This document shows, piece after piece, positions 1 through 10,917 of a stretch of DNA of 64,000 nt. Position 1 is the stretch's first letter. Every line of letters begins with the position of its first letter. Below the pieces are notes generated by a model. The model was not told where the DNA came from, did no database searches, and saw only the letters and a program-made list of their open reading frames with translations. The stretch is from Zunongwangia profunda SM-A87 (GTDB taxonomy: Bacteria; Bacteroidota; Bacteroidia; Flavobacteriales; Flavobacteriaceae), in assembly GCF_000023465.1 (NCBI RefSeq), contig NC_014041.1, forward strand, positions 620,001 through 684,000. The letters are read 5' to 3'. A program made the position numbers and the translations under genes.

Positions 1-2165
1 CTGGTGTAGCAGAACCTTGTTTAGAAATCGAAAAAGATAAAGAAAACGCTTATAAATATACAACGAAAGGAAATTTAGTGGCCGTAATTAGTAATGGTAC
101 GGCTGTTCTGGGACTTGGTGATATAGGTCCTGAAGCTTCTAAACCGGTAATGGAAGGTAAAGGTCTTCTTTTTAAAATTTTTGCAGATATAGATGTTTTT
201 GATATCGAAGTAGATACCAAAAATGTAGATGCATTTGTGGAAACTGTAAAAAATATCGCTCCTACTTTTGGTGGGATTAATCTGGAAGATATCAAAGCTC
301 CGGAAGCTTTTGAAATTGAACGAAGGTTAAAAGAAGAATTGGATATCCCGGTAATGCACGATGATCAGCACGGGACTGCTATTATTTCTGCTGCAGCACT
401 TTTAAACGCTGTGGAGCTGGCAAAAAAGAAAATGAGTAAGGTTAAGATTGTAGTGAGTGGTGCCGGTGCGGCAGCTGTTTCCTGTACTAAACTTTACAAA
501 GCTTTTGGCGCAAAGGCTGAAAATATTGTGATGCTGGATAGTAAAGGGGTGATACGAAAAGATCGTCCTAATCTTTCAGAGGAAAAACTGGAATTTGCAA
601 CCGATAGGGATTTAAATACCCTGGATGATGCTATGAAAGATGCTGATGTTTTTATCGGTCTTTCCATAGCAGATATCGTTTCTCCAGCGATGCTTAAGAG
701 TATGGCAAAGCGACCTATTGTTTTTGCTATGGCCAATCCTAATCCAGAGATCGATTATCAATTGGCGATGGATACCCGTAAAGATGTTATTATGGCTACA
801 GGGCGTAGCGATCATCCTAATCAGGTAAATAATGTACTTGGATTTCCTTTTATCTTTCGTGGGGCCTTAGACGTTAGGGCAACCAAGATTAATGAGGATA
901 TGAAAATGGCCGCTGTAAAGGCGCTGGCCGAACTGGCTAAAGAACCTGTGCCAGAACAAGTGAATATTGCTTACGGAGAAACCAGACTTAATTTTGGCTC
1001 AGATTATATCATCCCTAAGCCATTCGATCCAAGACTTATTGCTAAAGTTCCACCTGCGGTTGCCAAAGCGGCAATGGAAAGTGGTGTGGCCAGAACCGAA
1101 ATTACCGACTGGCAGAAGTATGAAGATGAGCTTTTAGAACGAATGGGCAGTGACAATAAAATTACCCGTTTGCTAATGCAACGCGCTAAAAACAATCCAA
1201 AGCGTGTGATCTTTGCTGAAGCAGATCATCTGGATGTATTAAAAGCAGCACAGATTGTTTACGATGAAGGTATTGGTACTCCTATTCTTTTGGGACGCAG
1301 AGAAGTGATTAAAGAACTGATGGGGGAAATCGATTTTGATGCCGATGTAGAAATTATCGATCCGAAATCTGATGAAGAGCGGGGTAAACTTCAAAAATAC
1401 GCTGAAGCTTACTTTGATTCTCGTAATAGAAAAGGGGTAACCCTGTACGATGCAGAACGTTTAATGCGTGAGCGTAATTATTTTGCAGCCATGATGGTAA
1501 ATGAAGGGGACGCCGATGCTTTACTTTCAGGTTATTCCCGTGCCTATCCTACTGTTGTTAAACCAATGCTACAGCTTATAGGTATGGCAAAAGGGATTTC
1601 GAGAGTGGCGGCAACTAATGTTATGAATACCAGTCGGGGGCCAATTTTTATTAGTGATACCTCTATAAATATAGATCCTTCTGCAAAAGATTTGGCAAAA
1701 ATAGCGCAGTTAACTGCTGGTGTGGTGAGGCTTTTTGGTTTAGAACCGGTAATGGCTATGTTGTCGTACGCCAATTTTGGATCTTCTGATCATCCGCAGG
1801 CTAGAAAAGTTAAAGATGCCGTTTCTTATTTACATCGTTACCATCCCAATTTATTAGTGGATGGAGAACTTCAGTCTGATTTTGCTTTAAATAAAGAAAT
1901 GCTTCAGAAGAAGTTCCCTTTTTCAAAATTAGCAGGAAAAAAAGTAAATACTTTAATTTATCCAAATCTGGATTCAGCAAACAGTGCGTATAAACTTATA
2001 AAAGAGCTTAATGATACCGATTCTATTGGCCCAATTATGATGGGGATGAACAAGCCTGTTCATATTCTTCAGTTAGGAGCAAGTGTTGAAGAAATGGTAA
2101 ATATGGCAGCCGTAGCAGTTGTAGATGCGCAAGAAAAGGAAAAAGCTAAAAAGGCTAAAAAATAA
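1..2165 (+). CDS. maeB: NADP-dependent malic enzyme with phosphotransacetylase-like C-terminal domain (5' truncated)
   Basis: Oxidative decarboxylation of malate to pyruvate with NADP reduction, in the cytoplasm. The reading frame is already open at base 3, so the start lies upstream of the window and about 720 codons are seen; the family is usually about 760 residues. The malic domain shows [20 protein letters not shown] and [17 protein letters not shown], followed by the nucleotide-binding loop [12 protein letters not shown]. From about base 1150 ([19 protein letters not shown]) a phosphate-acetyltransferase-like domain runs to the end; in MaeB enzymes this is regulatory rather than catalytic. 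The tail is lysine-rich. A strong hairpin follows the stop, so transcription probably ends before ruvA. Confidence 0.93.
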   Translation, partial: GVAEPCLEIEKDKENAYKYTTKGNLVAVISNGTAVLGLGDIGPEASKPVMEGKGLLFKIFADIDVFDIEVDTKNVDAFVETVKNIAPTFGGINLEDIKAPEAFEIERRLKEELDIPVMHDDQHGTAIISAAALLNAVELAKKKMSKVKIVVSGAGAAAVSCTKLYKAFGAKAENIVMLDSKGVIRKDRPNLSEEKLEFATDRDLNTLDDAMKDADVFIGLSIADIVSPAMLKSMAKRPIVFAMANPNPEIDYQLAMDTRKDVIMATGRSDHPNQVNNVLGFPFIFRGALDVRATKINEDMKMAAVKALAELAKEPVPEQVNIAYGETRLNFGSDYIIPKPFDPRLIAKVPPAVAKAAMESGVARTEITDWQKYEDELLERMGSDNKITRLLMQRAKNNPKRVIFAEADHLDVLKAAQIVYDEGIGTPILLGRREVIKELMGEIDFDADVEIIDPKSDEERGKLQKYAEAYFDSRNRKGVTLYDAERLMRERNYFAAMMVNEGDADALLSGYSRAYPTVVKPMLQLIGMAKGISRVAATNVMNTSRGPIFISDTSINIDPSAKDLAKIAQLTAGVVRLFGLEPVMAMLSYANFGSSDHPQARKVKDAVSYLHRYHPNLLVDGELQSDFALNKEMLQKKFPFSKLAGKKVNTLIYPNLDSANSAYKLIKELNDTDSIGPIMMGMNKPVHILQLGASVEEMVNMAAVAVVDAQEKEKAKKAKK

Positions 2166-2185
2166 ATTTAACGCTTACTTGATTT

Positions 2186-2224
2186 TAAGGGGGAGAACTA
2201 GTGTTTTCCCCCTTATTTTATTTT
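2186..2224 (+). terminator. Rho-independent terminator after maeB
   Basis: A 13-bp stem (2186-2198 with 2203-2215, one G-T pair, five G-C pairs in a row in its middle) has a TAGT tetraloop and is followed by TTTTATTTT. It starts 20 bases after the maeB stop. Confidence 0.85.
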
Positions 2225-2226
2225 AG

Positions 2227-2234
2227 TACATTTG
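2227..2234 (+). promoter_or_regulatory. Possible -7 element for ruvA-sprA
   Basis: TACATTTG fits the Bacteroidota -7 consensus TAnnTTTG and lies 22 bases before the ruvA start, just after the maeB terminator. No clear TTG is seen at the expected upstream spacing, so this rests on one box and on position. Confidence 0.35.
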
Positions 2235-2256
2235 AGCCTTAACTTTTGGTTAACGT

Positions 2257-2838
2257 ATGATTCATCACTTAAAGGGCAAACTGGTAGAGAAGAATCCTAC
2301 CTATGTTGTTGTAGATTGTAATGGCGTGGGTTATTTTGTCCATATTTCGCTTAATACTTTTTCAAAGATAAAGGACGAAGAGCAGATTGCTATATTCACC
2401 CATTTGCAGGTGAAGGAAGATTCTCATACCCTTTTTGGATTTCAGGAAAAATCTGAAAGGGAAATCTTTAGGCTTCTTATTTCCGTAAGTGGTATAGGGG
2501 CCAGTACCGCCAGAACAATGCTTTCATCTTTAGATCCTACTCAAATTAGGGACGCTATTGCATCTGGAGACGTGGCAACCATACAAAGCATAAAAGGGAT
2601 AGGAGCAAAAACGGCACAGCGCGTTATTTTAGACTTAAAAGATAAGATTGTTAAAATCTTTGGTATAGACGAGGTTTTTGTAGAACAGAGCAATACAATT
2701 AAAGAAGAAGCGTTATCTGCATTAGAGACGTTGGGCTACGCCCGTAAACAGGCAGATAAAGTTCTAAATAAGCTAATAAAAGAGATAGAAGATCCTACTG
2801 TAGAGACTCTCATTAAATTGGCGCTAAAAAATTTGTAG
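2257..2838 (+). CDS. ruvA: Holliday junction branch migration protein RuvA
   Basis: RuvA binds four-way DNA junctions as a tetramer and loads the RuvB motor during recombinational repair. The 193-residue product has the usual length and three-domain order. There is an N-terminal OB fold (about 1-62, with VVDCNGVGYFVHIS), then tandem helix-hairpin-helix motifs (LLISVSGIGASTARTML near 70-86 and SIKGIGAKTAQRVILDLK near 105-122), and a C-terminal RuvB-binding helical domain (EEALSALETLGYARKQADKV). It starts at an ATG and ends 5 bases before the TTG proposed for sprA. ruvB and ruvC are not in the window. Confidence 0.95.
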   Translation: MIHHLKGKLVEKNPTYVVVDCNGVGYFVHISLNTFSKIKDEEQIAIFTHLQVKEDSHTLFGFQEKSEREIFRLLISVSGIGASTARTMLSSLDPTQIRDAIASGDVATIQSIKGIGAKTAQRVILDLKDKIVKIFGIDEVFVEQSNTIKEEALSALETLGYARKQADKVLNKLIKEIEDPTVETLIKLALKNL

Positions 2839-2843
2839 TTACA

Positions 2844-5800
2844 TTGAGAAACAATTACCTGAGGTTGTTAACATCGATGCGTTTTCCTTCATCATTAGTG
2901 CTGTTGCTGTTAATTTCTTTTAATTTATCTGCACAGGAGGAAGAGGAAGAAGAAACGCAGCAGGAGCAGGATACGACCCAAACCTTTTCGTTTGGTAGGA
3001 TTTCTATGCCCGATCCTGGTTCCATACAGTCTAAATATGAATATGATCCTGTCTTAGATTTATATTTCTATAAAAAGAGTCTGGGTGAGACCAATATTGG
3101 TCTTCCTTTAGTTCTTTCTCCAAAAGAGTATGAAGAGCTGGTTGTTAAAGAAGAAATGCAACGCTATTTCTTATTAAAAAATCAGGCGCTTACCGGTAGA
3201 TCCGATGATGCAGATGCTTTGCAACAGGATTTACTCCCGGATTTTTATGTGAATTCAGATTTCTTTCAAAGTATTTTTGGCGGAACCAATATCGATATTG
3301 CTCCGCAAGGTTCAGTAGCTATGGATCTTGGTATTTTATATACCAAGCAGGATAACCCGGCTTATTCCCCAAGAAACCGTTCTAATTTCACTTTTGATTT
3401 TGATCAGAGAATTCAGTTGTCTTTATTGGGGCAGGTAGGAACACGCCTGGGAATTACCGCCAATTATGATACCGAATCTACTTTTGATTTTCAAAATCAG
3501 TTAAAATTAGAATATACCCCCAGCGAAGACGACATTATTCAGAAAATAGAAGTGGGTAATGTAAATATGCCGCTGAATAATACTTTAATTCAGGGTGCAC
3601 AAAGCCTATTTGGATTTAAAACACAGCTTCAGTTTGGTAAAACAAGAATTACAGGAGTTTTCTCAGAACAAAATTCAGAGCGTAGAACGGTAAATGTAGA
3701 AGGAGGTGCTGCGGTAGAAGATTATGAAAAATTTGCACTGGATTATGATCAGGATCGTCACTTTTTCTTAGCTCATTATTTTAGGGATAATTATAACGAA
3801 TTTATAGCCGATTACCCTTTTGTAAGAAGCGGTATACAGATTAAACGTATACAGGTTTGGATTACTAACAGGACCAATAATGTTCAAAATCTAACCGATA
3901 CCAGAAATATTGTCGCGATTCAGGATATTGGGGAAAGTCCGGTAGAAGGAAATATTGGGTTGGATAATGTGCCACCTGGATTTTTTAATCAGCCTGCAGG
4001 AGCCTACCCAGATAACGAAAATAATGATTTTAACCCGGTAGGGATAACAGGAAATGAACAATCTATTTTAACTCCCGCTATTCGAGATATCTCAACTGTA
4101 GAAAGTGGATTTGGGAATGTGCGCGTTTCAGAGGGTATTGATTATGTAAAGCTGGAAAATGCACGCCAGCTTAGTCCAAATGAGTACAGACTCAACCAGG
4201 ATCTGGGATATATTACTCTTAACCAACGGTTGAGCAATGATGAGGTACTGGCTGTAGCATTTCAGTACACGGTAAATGGGCAGGTGTATCAGGTTGGTGA
4301 ATTTGCAAACGATGGTGTTAATGCTACCGGAGATGAATTTCAGCAGCAACAGGGACAGACTGATGCAAGGGTAAGTCAGAATCTGGTGGTTAAAATGCTT
4401 AAAAGTACTGTTACTAATGTAAATGAGCCGGTGTGGGATTTAATGATGAAAAATATCTATAGTTTAGGAGCTTACGATTTAGACCCTAATGATTTTAGAT
4501 TGAACATTCTTTATACAGATCCCCAACCGCTTAATTATATTCGTCCCGCTGAAAATTCTTCCTTGCCCCTACCCGCAGATGTTGCGGAAACTCCGCTTTT
4601 GCGTGTTTTTAACCTGGATAACCTGAATAATAATAATGATCCTATTAATGGAGGCGACGGATTCTTCGATTTTGTACCTGGTTTTACAATCGATGTACAA
4701 AACGGACTGGTTATCTTTACTTCAGTTGAGCCTTTTGGAGAATATTTGTTTGAAAAATTAGATAATACACCTAATAACAATCAGGAGATTTATTCTGAAC
4801 CTTCAACCTGGAACGACAACCAGGAGAAATATGTGTTTCGATCCTTATATCGAACCACTAAAACTCAGGCAGAGCAAGAAGATGCTGATAAAAATAAGTT
4901 TCAACTAAAAGGACGCTACAAATCATCCAATTTTGAAGGGATTCCTATCGGTTTTAATGTTCCGCAGGGATCGGTTACAGTAACGGCCGGAGGAAGAACA
5001 CTTCAGGAAGGGGTAGATTATGTGGTGAATTATGATTTAGGTAGGGTGCAGATCCTGGATGAAGCTCTTTTAGCTTCTGATACCCCTATTCAGGTAAATA
5101 CGGAAAGCAATGCATTATTTGGGCAGCAATCTAAACGTTTTACAGGGATTAATGTAGAGCATCAGTTTAATGAAGATCTAATTGTAGCCGGTACTTTTCT
5201 AAATCTAAGAGAGCGCCCTCTTACCCAAAAAGCAAATTATAGTTATGAACCTATAAATAATACCATTTTAGGTTTTAATTTTAATTATACAAAAGAGGTG
5301 CCTTTTTTAACCAGACTGGTTAATAAATTGCCTAATGTGGATACCGATGTAAAATCAAATGTTTCGGTAAGGGGGGAATTTGCGTATTTGATTCCCGGGG
5401 CACCCGCAGTAAATGATTTTGATGGAAAGGCAACTTCTTATATCGATGATTTTGAATCTGCGCAAACTTCGATAGATATTAGTACTCCGCTTAGTTGGGA
5501 GCTTTCCAGTGTGCCTATTGGCTTTGGAGGAGAACTGGCAAACGGCGATTTAAGCGTTGGGGATAGAAGGGCTAAGCTGGCCTGGTATACTATCGACCCT
5601 GTTTTTTACAGTAATAGCCGTCCCGATGGGATAACAGATTCAGATCTTAGCAGTTATGCCGCAAGAAGAGTGACTGTAGACGAAATTTTTCCAAATGTAG
5701 ATGTGATCCAGGGGCAGGCGCAGGTAATTTACACCATGGATGTAGCTTATTACCCTGGGGAGCGAGGGCCTTATAATTACAATTCTGCCGCAGCGGGCGG

Positions 5801-8800
5801 TAATACTTTACCTAATCCTGCCGGTAATTTTGGAGGGATGATGCGTGGAATAAATACTACAAATTTTGAACAGTCTAACGTAGAGTATATTCAGTTTTGG
5901 GTGATGGATCCGTTTATTTATCAGGATGATCCTAATAATGTGAATAATGATGGAAAGATTGTTTTTAACTTAGGGAATATTAGCGAAGATGTACTCAAAG
6001 ATGGTAGAAAGCAATATGAAAACGGACTCCCGGAGGATGGATCTGATCTTAATACTACCGAGACTGCTTTTGGTAAAGTACCCACAGACCAATCATTGGT
6101 ATATGCTTTTAGTTCAGAAGGCCAGGCCAGGCTTAATCAAGATGTGGGTTACGATGGGCTAAACGATGCTGAGGAGGCGCAGAAATTTCCGCAATTTGGG
6201 AATTTACCTGATCCTTCTGCAGATAATTATGAGTATTTTCTAAATGCCGAGGGAGGGATTAAAGAGCGTTATAGAAATTATAACGGAGTAGAGGGGAACT
6301 CCCCGGATAATTCGGGAAACAATAACCGTGGAAACACAACGCTGCCTACCACAGAGGATGTGAACCGGGATAATACCATGAATACGATTAATAGCTATTT
6401 TCAGTATGAAGTTCCGTTTTTTGAAGGGATGAATAGCGAAAATAACGAGTACGTTTCAGATACAAAAGAGTTAAATGTAACCCTTAAAAATGGGCAAACA
6501 CAGCGGGTACGTTGGGTGCAGTTTAAAGTACCTATTTTTGAACCTACTGATGCTATTGGTGGAATTGCGGATTATCGTTCGATTCGTTTTATGAGGATGT
6601 TTTTAACCGACTTCCAGAATCCTACCTTGTTGAGGTTTGGAACGATGGAATTGGTTAGGGGAGATTATCGTCGCTATAATGGTAATTTGGATGAAGAAAG
6701 TAATTTGCCGGAAAGCTCTGATGTACTCTTTGAAGTTACTGCGGTAAATATCGAAGAAAACGAAAACAGGGAGCCTATTCCTTACGTACTTCCACCGGGA
6801 GTGATTAGGGAAGAATTATATCAAAACAACACCAATATCAGGCAAAACGAGCAATCTCTGGCGATGCGTGTTTGCGGTTTGGAGCCGCAGGATGCGCGAG
6901 CAGTGTATAAAAATTTTCAGGTAGATATGCGGCAGTATAAAAATCTAGAAATGTTTCTGCATGCTGAAGGGTTTCAGGGACAGGCCGATCCTGATGATGG
7001 CGATATGGTTGCTTTTATAAGAATAGGGACCGATTTCACTGATAACTTTTATCAGATTGAAATTCCGCTTTCTATCACCGCTGCCGGTAGTGTGAATCCC
7101 TCGGATATCTGGCCAGAGCTTAACCGTTTAAATTTGCCACTAGAGTTGCTTCAGCGGGTGAAAACAACGGTTTTAGGAGATCCGTCCTATAATACAACTC
7201 GTTTAAATTTCTTTGACGAAAATTTGGAGCCGCGTAACCCTCAAGATGCCTATGAGCCTGGAAGATTAAGGATTGGTGTAAAGGGGAATCCAAGTTTTGG
7301 AAATGTTAGACTGATTATGCTAGGGGTTAAAAACGGAACGCCCAGAGCTGGTTTGCAGGAAGTTTGTGGGGAAGTTTGGTTTAATGAGCTTCGACTTTCA
7401 GATCTTGATAACGAGGGAGGATGGGCAGGCGTCCTAAACATAGATACCAATTTAGCCGATTTTGCAACTTTTTCTGCAACAGGGAGAAAAAGTACTGTAG
7501 GATTCGGTACTTTGGATCAGGGACCAAATCAGCGTAGCAGGGAAGATGCAGAACAGTATGATTTTGTAACCAATATTAATATGGGGCAATTGCTTCCACA
7601 AAAATGGGGGCTTAAAATTCCTGTGAATTATAGTCGTGGCGAAGAAGTAATTACCCCAAAATACGATCAGGAATTTTTAGATATCGAATTAGATACGCGT
7701 TTAGCCGGTATTACCGATCCACAAGAGAGAGACCGGGTTAAAAAGCAATCACAAACCTATACGAAACGAGAAAGTATAAATCTTATAGGGTTAAGGAAAG
7801 AAAGAACTGGCGAAGCAAAACCACAGCCTTATGATATTGAAAACTTTGCTTTTTCAGGTTCTTATAATCAGGTGGATTATCGTGATTTTGAAATCGAGGA
7901 ATCCTTAGATCAAAATGTAAGAACAGGGGCAACGTATGAATTTAATTTCGCGCCTAAAAAATTAGAGCCGTTTAAAAATACAGCTGCTCTGGATAGTAGT
8001 CAGTATTTCTCAATTATTAAAGATTTCAACCTTAATTTATTGCCTTCCAATATCAATGCCAGTGCAAATTATTTCAGGCAGTTTACTCAGCAACAATTCA
8101 GGTCCTTAGAATTGAGCGATAATGATATAGGAATTCCTACTTTGTATCAAAGAAATTTCCTTTTTGATTGGGAGTATGGAATAAACTATAATCTTACCAG
8201 TGCTTTGAATTTTAGTTTTAATGCTTCAAATAATCGAATTGTAAGAAATTATATCGATGAAGATGGAAACGCGAATAATGCTATTGGCGTTTTTGATGAC
8301 TATTTTAATGTAGGCGAGCCCAATAATCATTATCAAAGTATCCAGGTAAATTATGAATTACCATTAAATAAGTTGCCGGTTTTTGAATTTTTAAAAGCTT
8401 CTTATTCATATACCGGGGATTTCCAGTGGCAACGAGGTTCAAGAATTTATCAAAATCTTGAAGGTATCCCAAATATTGGAAATTCTGTTCAGAATTCGAA
8501 TACCCATCAAATTACAGCCAATATGGATTTGCAAAAGCTGTATACTTATGTAGGAATTAGAAAAAAAGATAATCAGAGAGCAACTTCGATAGCAGAGCGT
8601 AGTATGGGAGTGCCAACACTACAGCCCTCAGGAGAAGAAACACAGGCTAAGCCAGTACGTAATAGAAATACCGCTTCCGGCAATAAAGCGGTAAATACAC
8701 TTATTGATGTGGTGACCGCTGTAAAAAGGCTTCAGGTAAACTATAGAAATACCCAGGGAACCTTTTTACCAGGTTATACTCGTAGTATAGGCTTTATGGG

Positions 8801-10034
8801 AACCTTAAAACCTTCTGCAGGATTTACTTTTGGAATGCAGGATGAAATTAGATATGAGGCTGCAAGGAGAGGATGGTTAACTTTATATCAAAATTTTAAT
8901 CAGCAATTTACCACCAATAAAAATGAAGAATTAAATGCTCAGGCTTCTGTAGATTTGCTTCCTGATCTGACGATTGATATTATTGGAAGGAAATTATATT
9001 CTGAAACTTATTCTGAAAACTTTAAGGTAGATCCTCAAAACCTGCAATATCAAGCTTTAACACCTTACACTTTTGGGAATTATAATATTTCTACGGTTCT
9101 GATTAAAACCGCTTTTAGTCAAAGTAACGAGCAGTCTTCGGCAACCTTTGAACAGTTTCGGGCAAATCGAATAGAAATAGCGAGAAGGTTAGCAGTAGAA
9201 CGTGGTTTAGATCCGGATAATGTAGATGAAAGCGGATATCCTGTAGGATTGGGCAGAACCAATCAGGCAGTATTATTGCCGGCTTTCCTTGCTGCATACA
9301 CGGGAACTTCTGTAGATAATGTTAAGTTAGGAGCATTTAGAAGTATTCCTTTGCCAAACTGGAATATAAAATATACCGGATTGATGAGATTGGCGTTTTT
9401 TAAACGTAATTTTAGGAGGGTTTCACTGTCTCATGGTTATCAGTCTAATTACACGATTAACCAATTTCAAACCAATTTGGATTATGATGCAGAAAAACCT
9501 TTTGAAACCAACCAGGCTGGAGATTACAAAAATCCAACATTATTCTCGAATATCGTGTTGTCTGAATTGTTTACACCTTTGCTGCAGGTAGATTTAGAGA
9601 CCACAAATAATATTCAGTTTTTAGGAAGATTGGAGAAAGACAGGCAGCTTTCCCTTAGTTTCGATAATAATATCCTTACTGAAATTAGTGGAAATCAGTA
9701 CACCTTAGGGATGGGCTATCGTTTAAAAGATATGAAGATTATTACCGCTTTAGGTGGGCGTCGCAGGGTATTAAGTAGTGATCTTAACTTTAAAGCTGAT
9801 GTTTCTTACCGTAAAAATAAAACCATCGTAAGGTATCTGGATTTATCAAATAATCAGGTTATTGCCGGTCAGGATATCTGGTCGATTAATTTTGTGACCG
9901 ATTATGCCATTACTAAGAACCTAACTGCATTGTTCTATTATGAGCATACCTTCTCTGAATATGCGGTTTCCACAGCGTTTCCGCAAACCACAATAAGGTC
10001 GGGAATTACTTTGAGATATAATTTTGGAAATTAA
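2844..10034 (+). CDS. sprA: Cell-surface gliding/type IX secretion translocon protein SprA (Sov)
   Basis: SprA is the very large outer-membrane beta-barrel that forms the type IX secretion translocon and is needed for gliding. About 2,390 residues matches the family. A signal peptide (LVLLLLISFNLSAQ) is followed by an acidic run. The body is rich in Asn, Gln and aromatic residues and in beta-barrel-like strands, and it ends in an aromatic-rich strand (GITLRYNFGN). The start is uncertain: TTG at 2844 sits 5 bases after ruvA, while ATG at 2877 also leaves an intact signal peptide (MRFPSSLVLLLL). Its place between ruvA and gcvH is, as I recall, conserved in Flavobacteriaceae. Confidence 0.93.
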   Translation: MRNNYLRLLTSMRFPSSLVLLLLISFNLSAQEEEEEETQQEQDTTQTFSFGRISMPDPGSIQSKYEYDPVLDLYFYKKSLGETNIGLPLVLSPKEYEELVVKEEMQRYFLLKNQALTGRSDDADALQQDLLPDFYVNSDFFQSIFGGTNIDIAPQGSVAMDLGILYTKQDNPAYSPRNRSNFTFDFDQRIQLSLLGQVGTRLGITANYDTESTFDFQNQLKLEYTPSEDDIIQKIEVGNVNMPLNNTLIQGAQSLFGFKTQLQFGKTRITGVFSEQNSERRTVNVEGGAAVEDYEKFALDYDQDRHFFLAHYFRDNYNEFIADYPFVRSGIQIKRIQVWITNRTNNVQNLTDTRNIVAIQDIGESPVEGNIGLDNVPPGFFNQPAGAYPDNENNDFNPVGITGNEQSILTPAIRDISTVESGFGNVRVSEGIDYVKLENARQLSPNEYRLNQDLGYITLNQRLSNDEVLAVAFQYTVNGQVYQVGEFANDGVNATGDEFQQQQGQTDARVSQNLVVKMLKSTVTNVNEPVWDLMMKNIYSLGAYDLDPNDFRLNILYTDPQPLNYIRPAENSSLPLPADVAETPLLRVFNLDNLNNNNDPINGGDGFFDFVPGFTIDVQNGLVIFTSVEPFGEYLFEKLDNTPNNNQEIYSEPSTWNDNQEKYVFRSLYRTTKTQAEQEDADKNKFQLKGRYKSSNFEGIPIGFNVPQGSVTVTAGGRTLQEGVDYVVNYDLGRVQILDEALLASDTPIQVNTESNALFGQQSKRFTGINVEHQFNEDLIVAGTFLNLRERPLTQKANYSYEPINNTILGFNFNYTKEVPFLTRLVNKLPNVDTDVKSNVSVRGEFAYLIPGAPAVNDFDGKATSYIDDFESAQTSIDISTPLSWELSSVPIGFGGELANGDLSVGDRRAKLAWYTIDPVFYSNSRPDGITDSDLSSYAARRVTVDEIFPNVDVIQGQAQVIYTMDVAYYPGERGPYNYNSAAAGGNTLPNPAGNFGGMMRGINTTNFEQSNVEYIQFWVMDPFIYQDDPNNVNNDGKIVFNLGNISEDVLKDGRKQYENGLPEDGSDLNTTETAFGKVPTDQSLVYAFSSEGQARLNQDVGYDGLNDAEEAQKFPQFGNLPDPSADNYEYFLNAEGGIKERYRNYNGVEGNSPDNSGNNNRGNTTLPTTEDVNRDNTMNTINSYFQYEVPFFEGMNSENNEYVSDTKELNVTLKNGQTQRVRWVQFKVPIFEPTDAIGGIADYRSIRFMRMFLTDFQNPTLLRFGTMELVRGDYRRYNGNLDEESNLPESSDVLFEVTAVNIEENENREPIPYVLPPGVIREELYQNNTNIRQNEQSLAMRVCGLEPQDARAVYKNFQVDMRQYKNLEMFLHAEGFQGQADPDDGDMVAFIRIGTDFTDNFYQIEIPLSITAAGSVNPSDIWPELNRLNLPLELLQRVKTTVLGDPSYNTTRLNFFDENLEPRNPQDAYEPGRLRIGVKGNPSFGNVRLIMLGVKNGTPRAGLQEVCGEVWFNELRLSDLDNEGGWAGVLNIDTNLADFATFSATGRKSTVGFGTLDQGPNQRSREDAEQYDFVTNINMGQLLPQKWGLKIPVNYSRGEEVITPKYDQEFLDIELDTRLAGITDPQERDRVKKQSQTYTKRESINLIGLRKERTGEAKPQPYDIENFAFSGSYNQVDYRDFEIEESLDQNVRTGATYEFNFAPKKLEPFKNTAALDSSQYFSIIKDFNLNLLPSNINASANYFRQFTQQQFRSLELSDNDIGIPTLYQRNFLFDWEYGINYNLTSALNFSFNASNNRIVRNYIDEDGNANNAIGVFDDYFNVGEPNNHYQSIQVNYELPLNKLPVFEFLKASYSYTGDFQWQRGSRIYQNLEGIPNIGNSVQNSNTHQITANMDLQKLYTYVGIRKKDNQRATSIAERSMGVPTLQPSGEETQAKPVRNRNTASGNKAVNTLIDVVTAVKRLQVNYRNTQGTFLPGYTRSIGFMGTLKPSAGFTFGMQDEIRYEAARRGWLTLYQNFNQQFTTNKNEELNAQASVDLLPDLTIDIIGRKLYSETYSENFKVDPQNLQYQALTPYTFGNYNISTVLIKTAFSQSNEQSSATFEQFRANRIEIARRLAVERGLDPDNVDESGYPVGLGRTNQAVLLPAFLAAYTGTSVDNVKLGAFRSIPLPNWNIKYTGLMRLAFFKRNFRRVSLSHGYQSNYTINQFQTNLDYDAEKPFETNQAGDYKNPTLFSNIVLSELFTPLLQVDLETTNNIQFLGRLEKDRQLSLSFDNNILTEISGNQYTLGMGYRLKDMKIITALGGRRRVLSSDLNFKADVSYRKNKTIVRYLDLSNNQVIAGQDIWSINFVTDYAITKNLTALFYYEHTFSEYAVSTAFPQTTIRSGITLRYNFGN

Positions 10035-10044
10035 TGCCGCCCTA

Positions 10045-10075
10045 TTTGAACAATTAACCGAAAAAATTAACTTTG
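10045..10075 (+). promoter_or_regulatory. Promoter upstream of gcvH
   Basis: TTTG (10045-10048), 19 bases, then TAACTTTG (10068-10075): an exact fit to the Bacteroidota TTTG-N19-TAnnTTTG promoter. The gcvH ATG follows 20 bases after the -7 box, so transcription would start close to it. Confidence 0.75.
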
Positions 10076-10095
10076 TTGCTATATAAAACATAACT

Positions 10096-10476
10096 ATGAA
10101 TATTCCAGAGGATTTAAAGTACACCAGAGACCACGAATGGGTTAAAATCGATGGCGACATTGCAACTGTAGGGATTACAGATTTTGCACAGGGTGAATTA
10201 GGAGATATTGTTTACGTAGAGGTAGAGTCTGTAGATGAGTCCCTAAACCGAGAAGATGTTTTTGGTACGGTAGAAGCCGTTAAAACAGTTTCAGACCTTT
10301 ATTTGCCATTAACTGGCGAGATTGTTGAGTTTAACGATAGTCTAGAGGATGAGCCGGAAAAAGTAAATAATGCACCTTATACTGATGGGTGGATGATTAA
10401 GATTAAATATGCTGAAATTGCCGAGTTAGAGGATCTGCTTACCGCGCAAGAATATAAAGAAATCATCGGTGGTTAA
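10096..10476 (+). CDS. gcvH: Glycine cleavage system H protein
   Basis: The lipoylated shuttle protein of the glycine cleavage complex; it carries the aminomethyl group from P protein to T protein. The 126 residues match the family length. The N-terminal KYTRDHEWVK signature and the GITDFAQGELGDIVYVE stretch are typical, and the lipoyl-attachment lysine is K63 in FGTVEAVKTVSDLYLP. gcvP and gcvT are not in the window. The last 8 bases overlap the GTG start of the VanZ-like gene, suggesting translational coupling. Confidence 0.97.
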   Translation: MNIPEDLKYTRDHEWVKIDGDIATVGITDFAQGELGDIVYVEVESVDESLNREDVFGTVEAVKTVSDLYLPLTGEIVEFNDSLEDEPEKVNNAPYTDGWMIKIKYAEIAELEDLLTAQEYKEIIGG

Positions 10477-10855
10477 ACTTGCCTTCTCTCTGGCAGGTCT
10501 ATATACGGCTACGCTCATTTTTTTCTCCCTATATAAAATAACCCCTGAAATTACAATGGGCGATTTGAGTGTAGGAGATAAACTTTTGCATGCTTCAGCT
10601 TATTTTGTTTTATTTTTAGTTTGGAAATTTTCTTTTTTTCTTAAGGCTAAGAATAACTATACATATAAAGCTACAATTTTAAAAATAAGTGTTTTATGTA
10701 TTGCTTTTGGTATGTTAATTGAGGTTTTACAGGGTACACTTACCAGTTACAGACAGCCCGATTGGTTAGATGTGATTGCGAATTCAACAGGTGTTTTAAT
10801 AGCATCAATTCTTTTTTTAACTTTGGAGAGGCCACTTAAAAAGGTTAAAAACTGA
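10469..10855 (+). CDS. VanZ-like family membrane protein
   Basis: A small integral membrane protein (128 residues) with about four hydrophobic segments: residues 4-22, 45-62, 72-92 and 107-122. It carries VanZ-family signatures: GDKLLHASAYFVLFL in the second segment and YRQPDWLDVIANSTGV before the last. The molecular function is unknown; the name comes from a teicoplanin-resistance cluster and does not imply resistance here. The GTG start overlaps gcvH by 8 bases. This gene order, between gcvH and a TonB-like gene, is common in the family as far as I recall. Confidence 0.85.
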   Translation: MVKLAFSLAGLYTATLIFFSLYKITPEITMGDLSVGDKLLHASAYFVLFLVWKFSFFLKAKNNYTYKATILKISVLCIAFGMLIEVLQGTLTSYRQPDWLDVIANSTGVLIASILFLTLERPLKKVKN

Positions 10856-10917
10856 TATTTATTTAATTTTTTGGAAAAAATATTTATTTTAGCAAACCTT
10901 ATTAATCATTAACCATT

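Noticed and set aside
10469..10855. VanZ-like gene as antibiotic resistance
   Set aside because: VanZ-fold proteins are common and mostly unrelated to glycopeptide resistance; no vanA-type genes are present.
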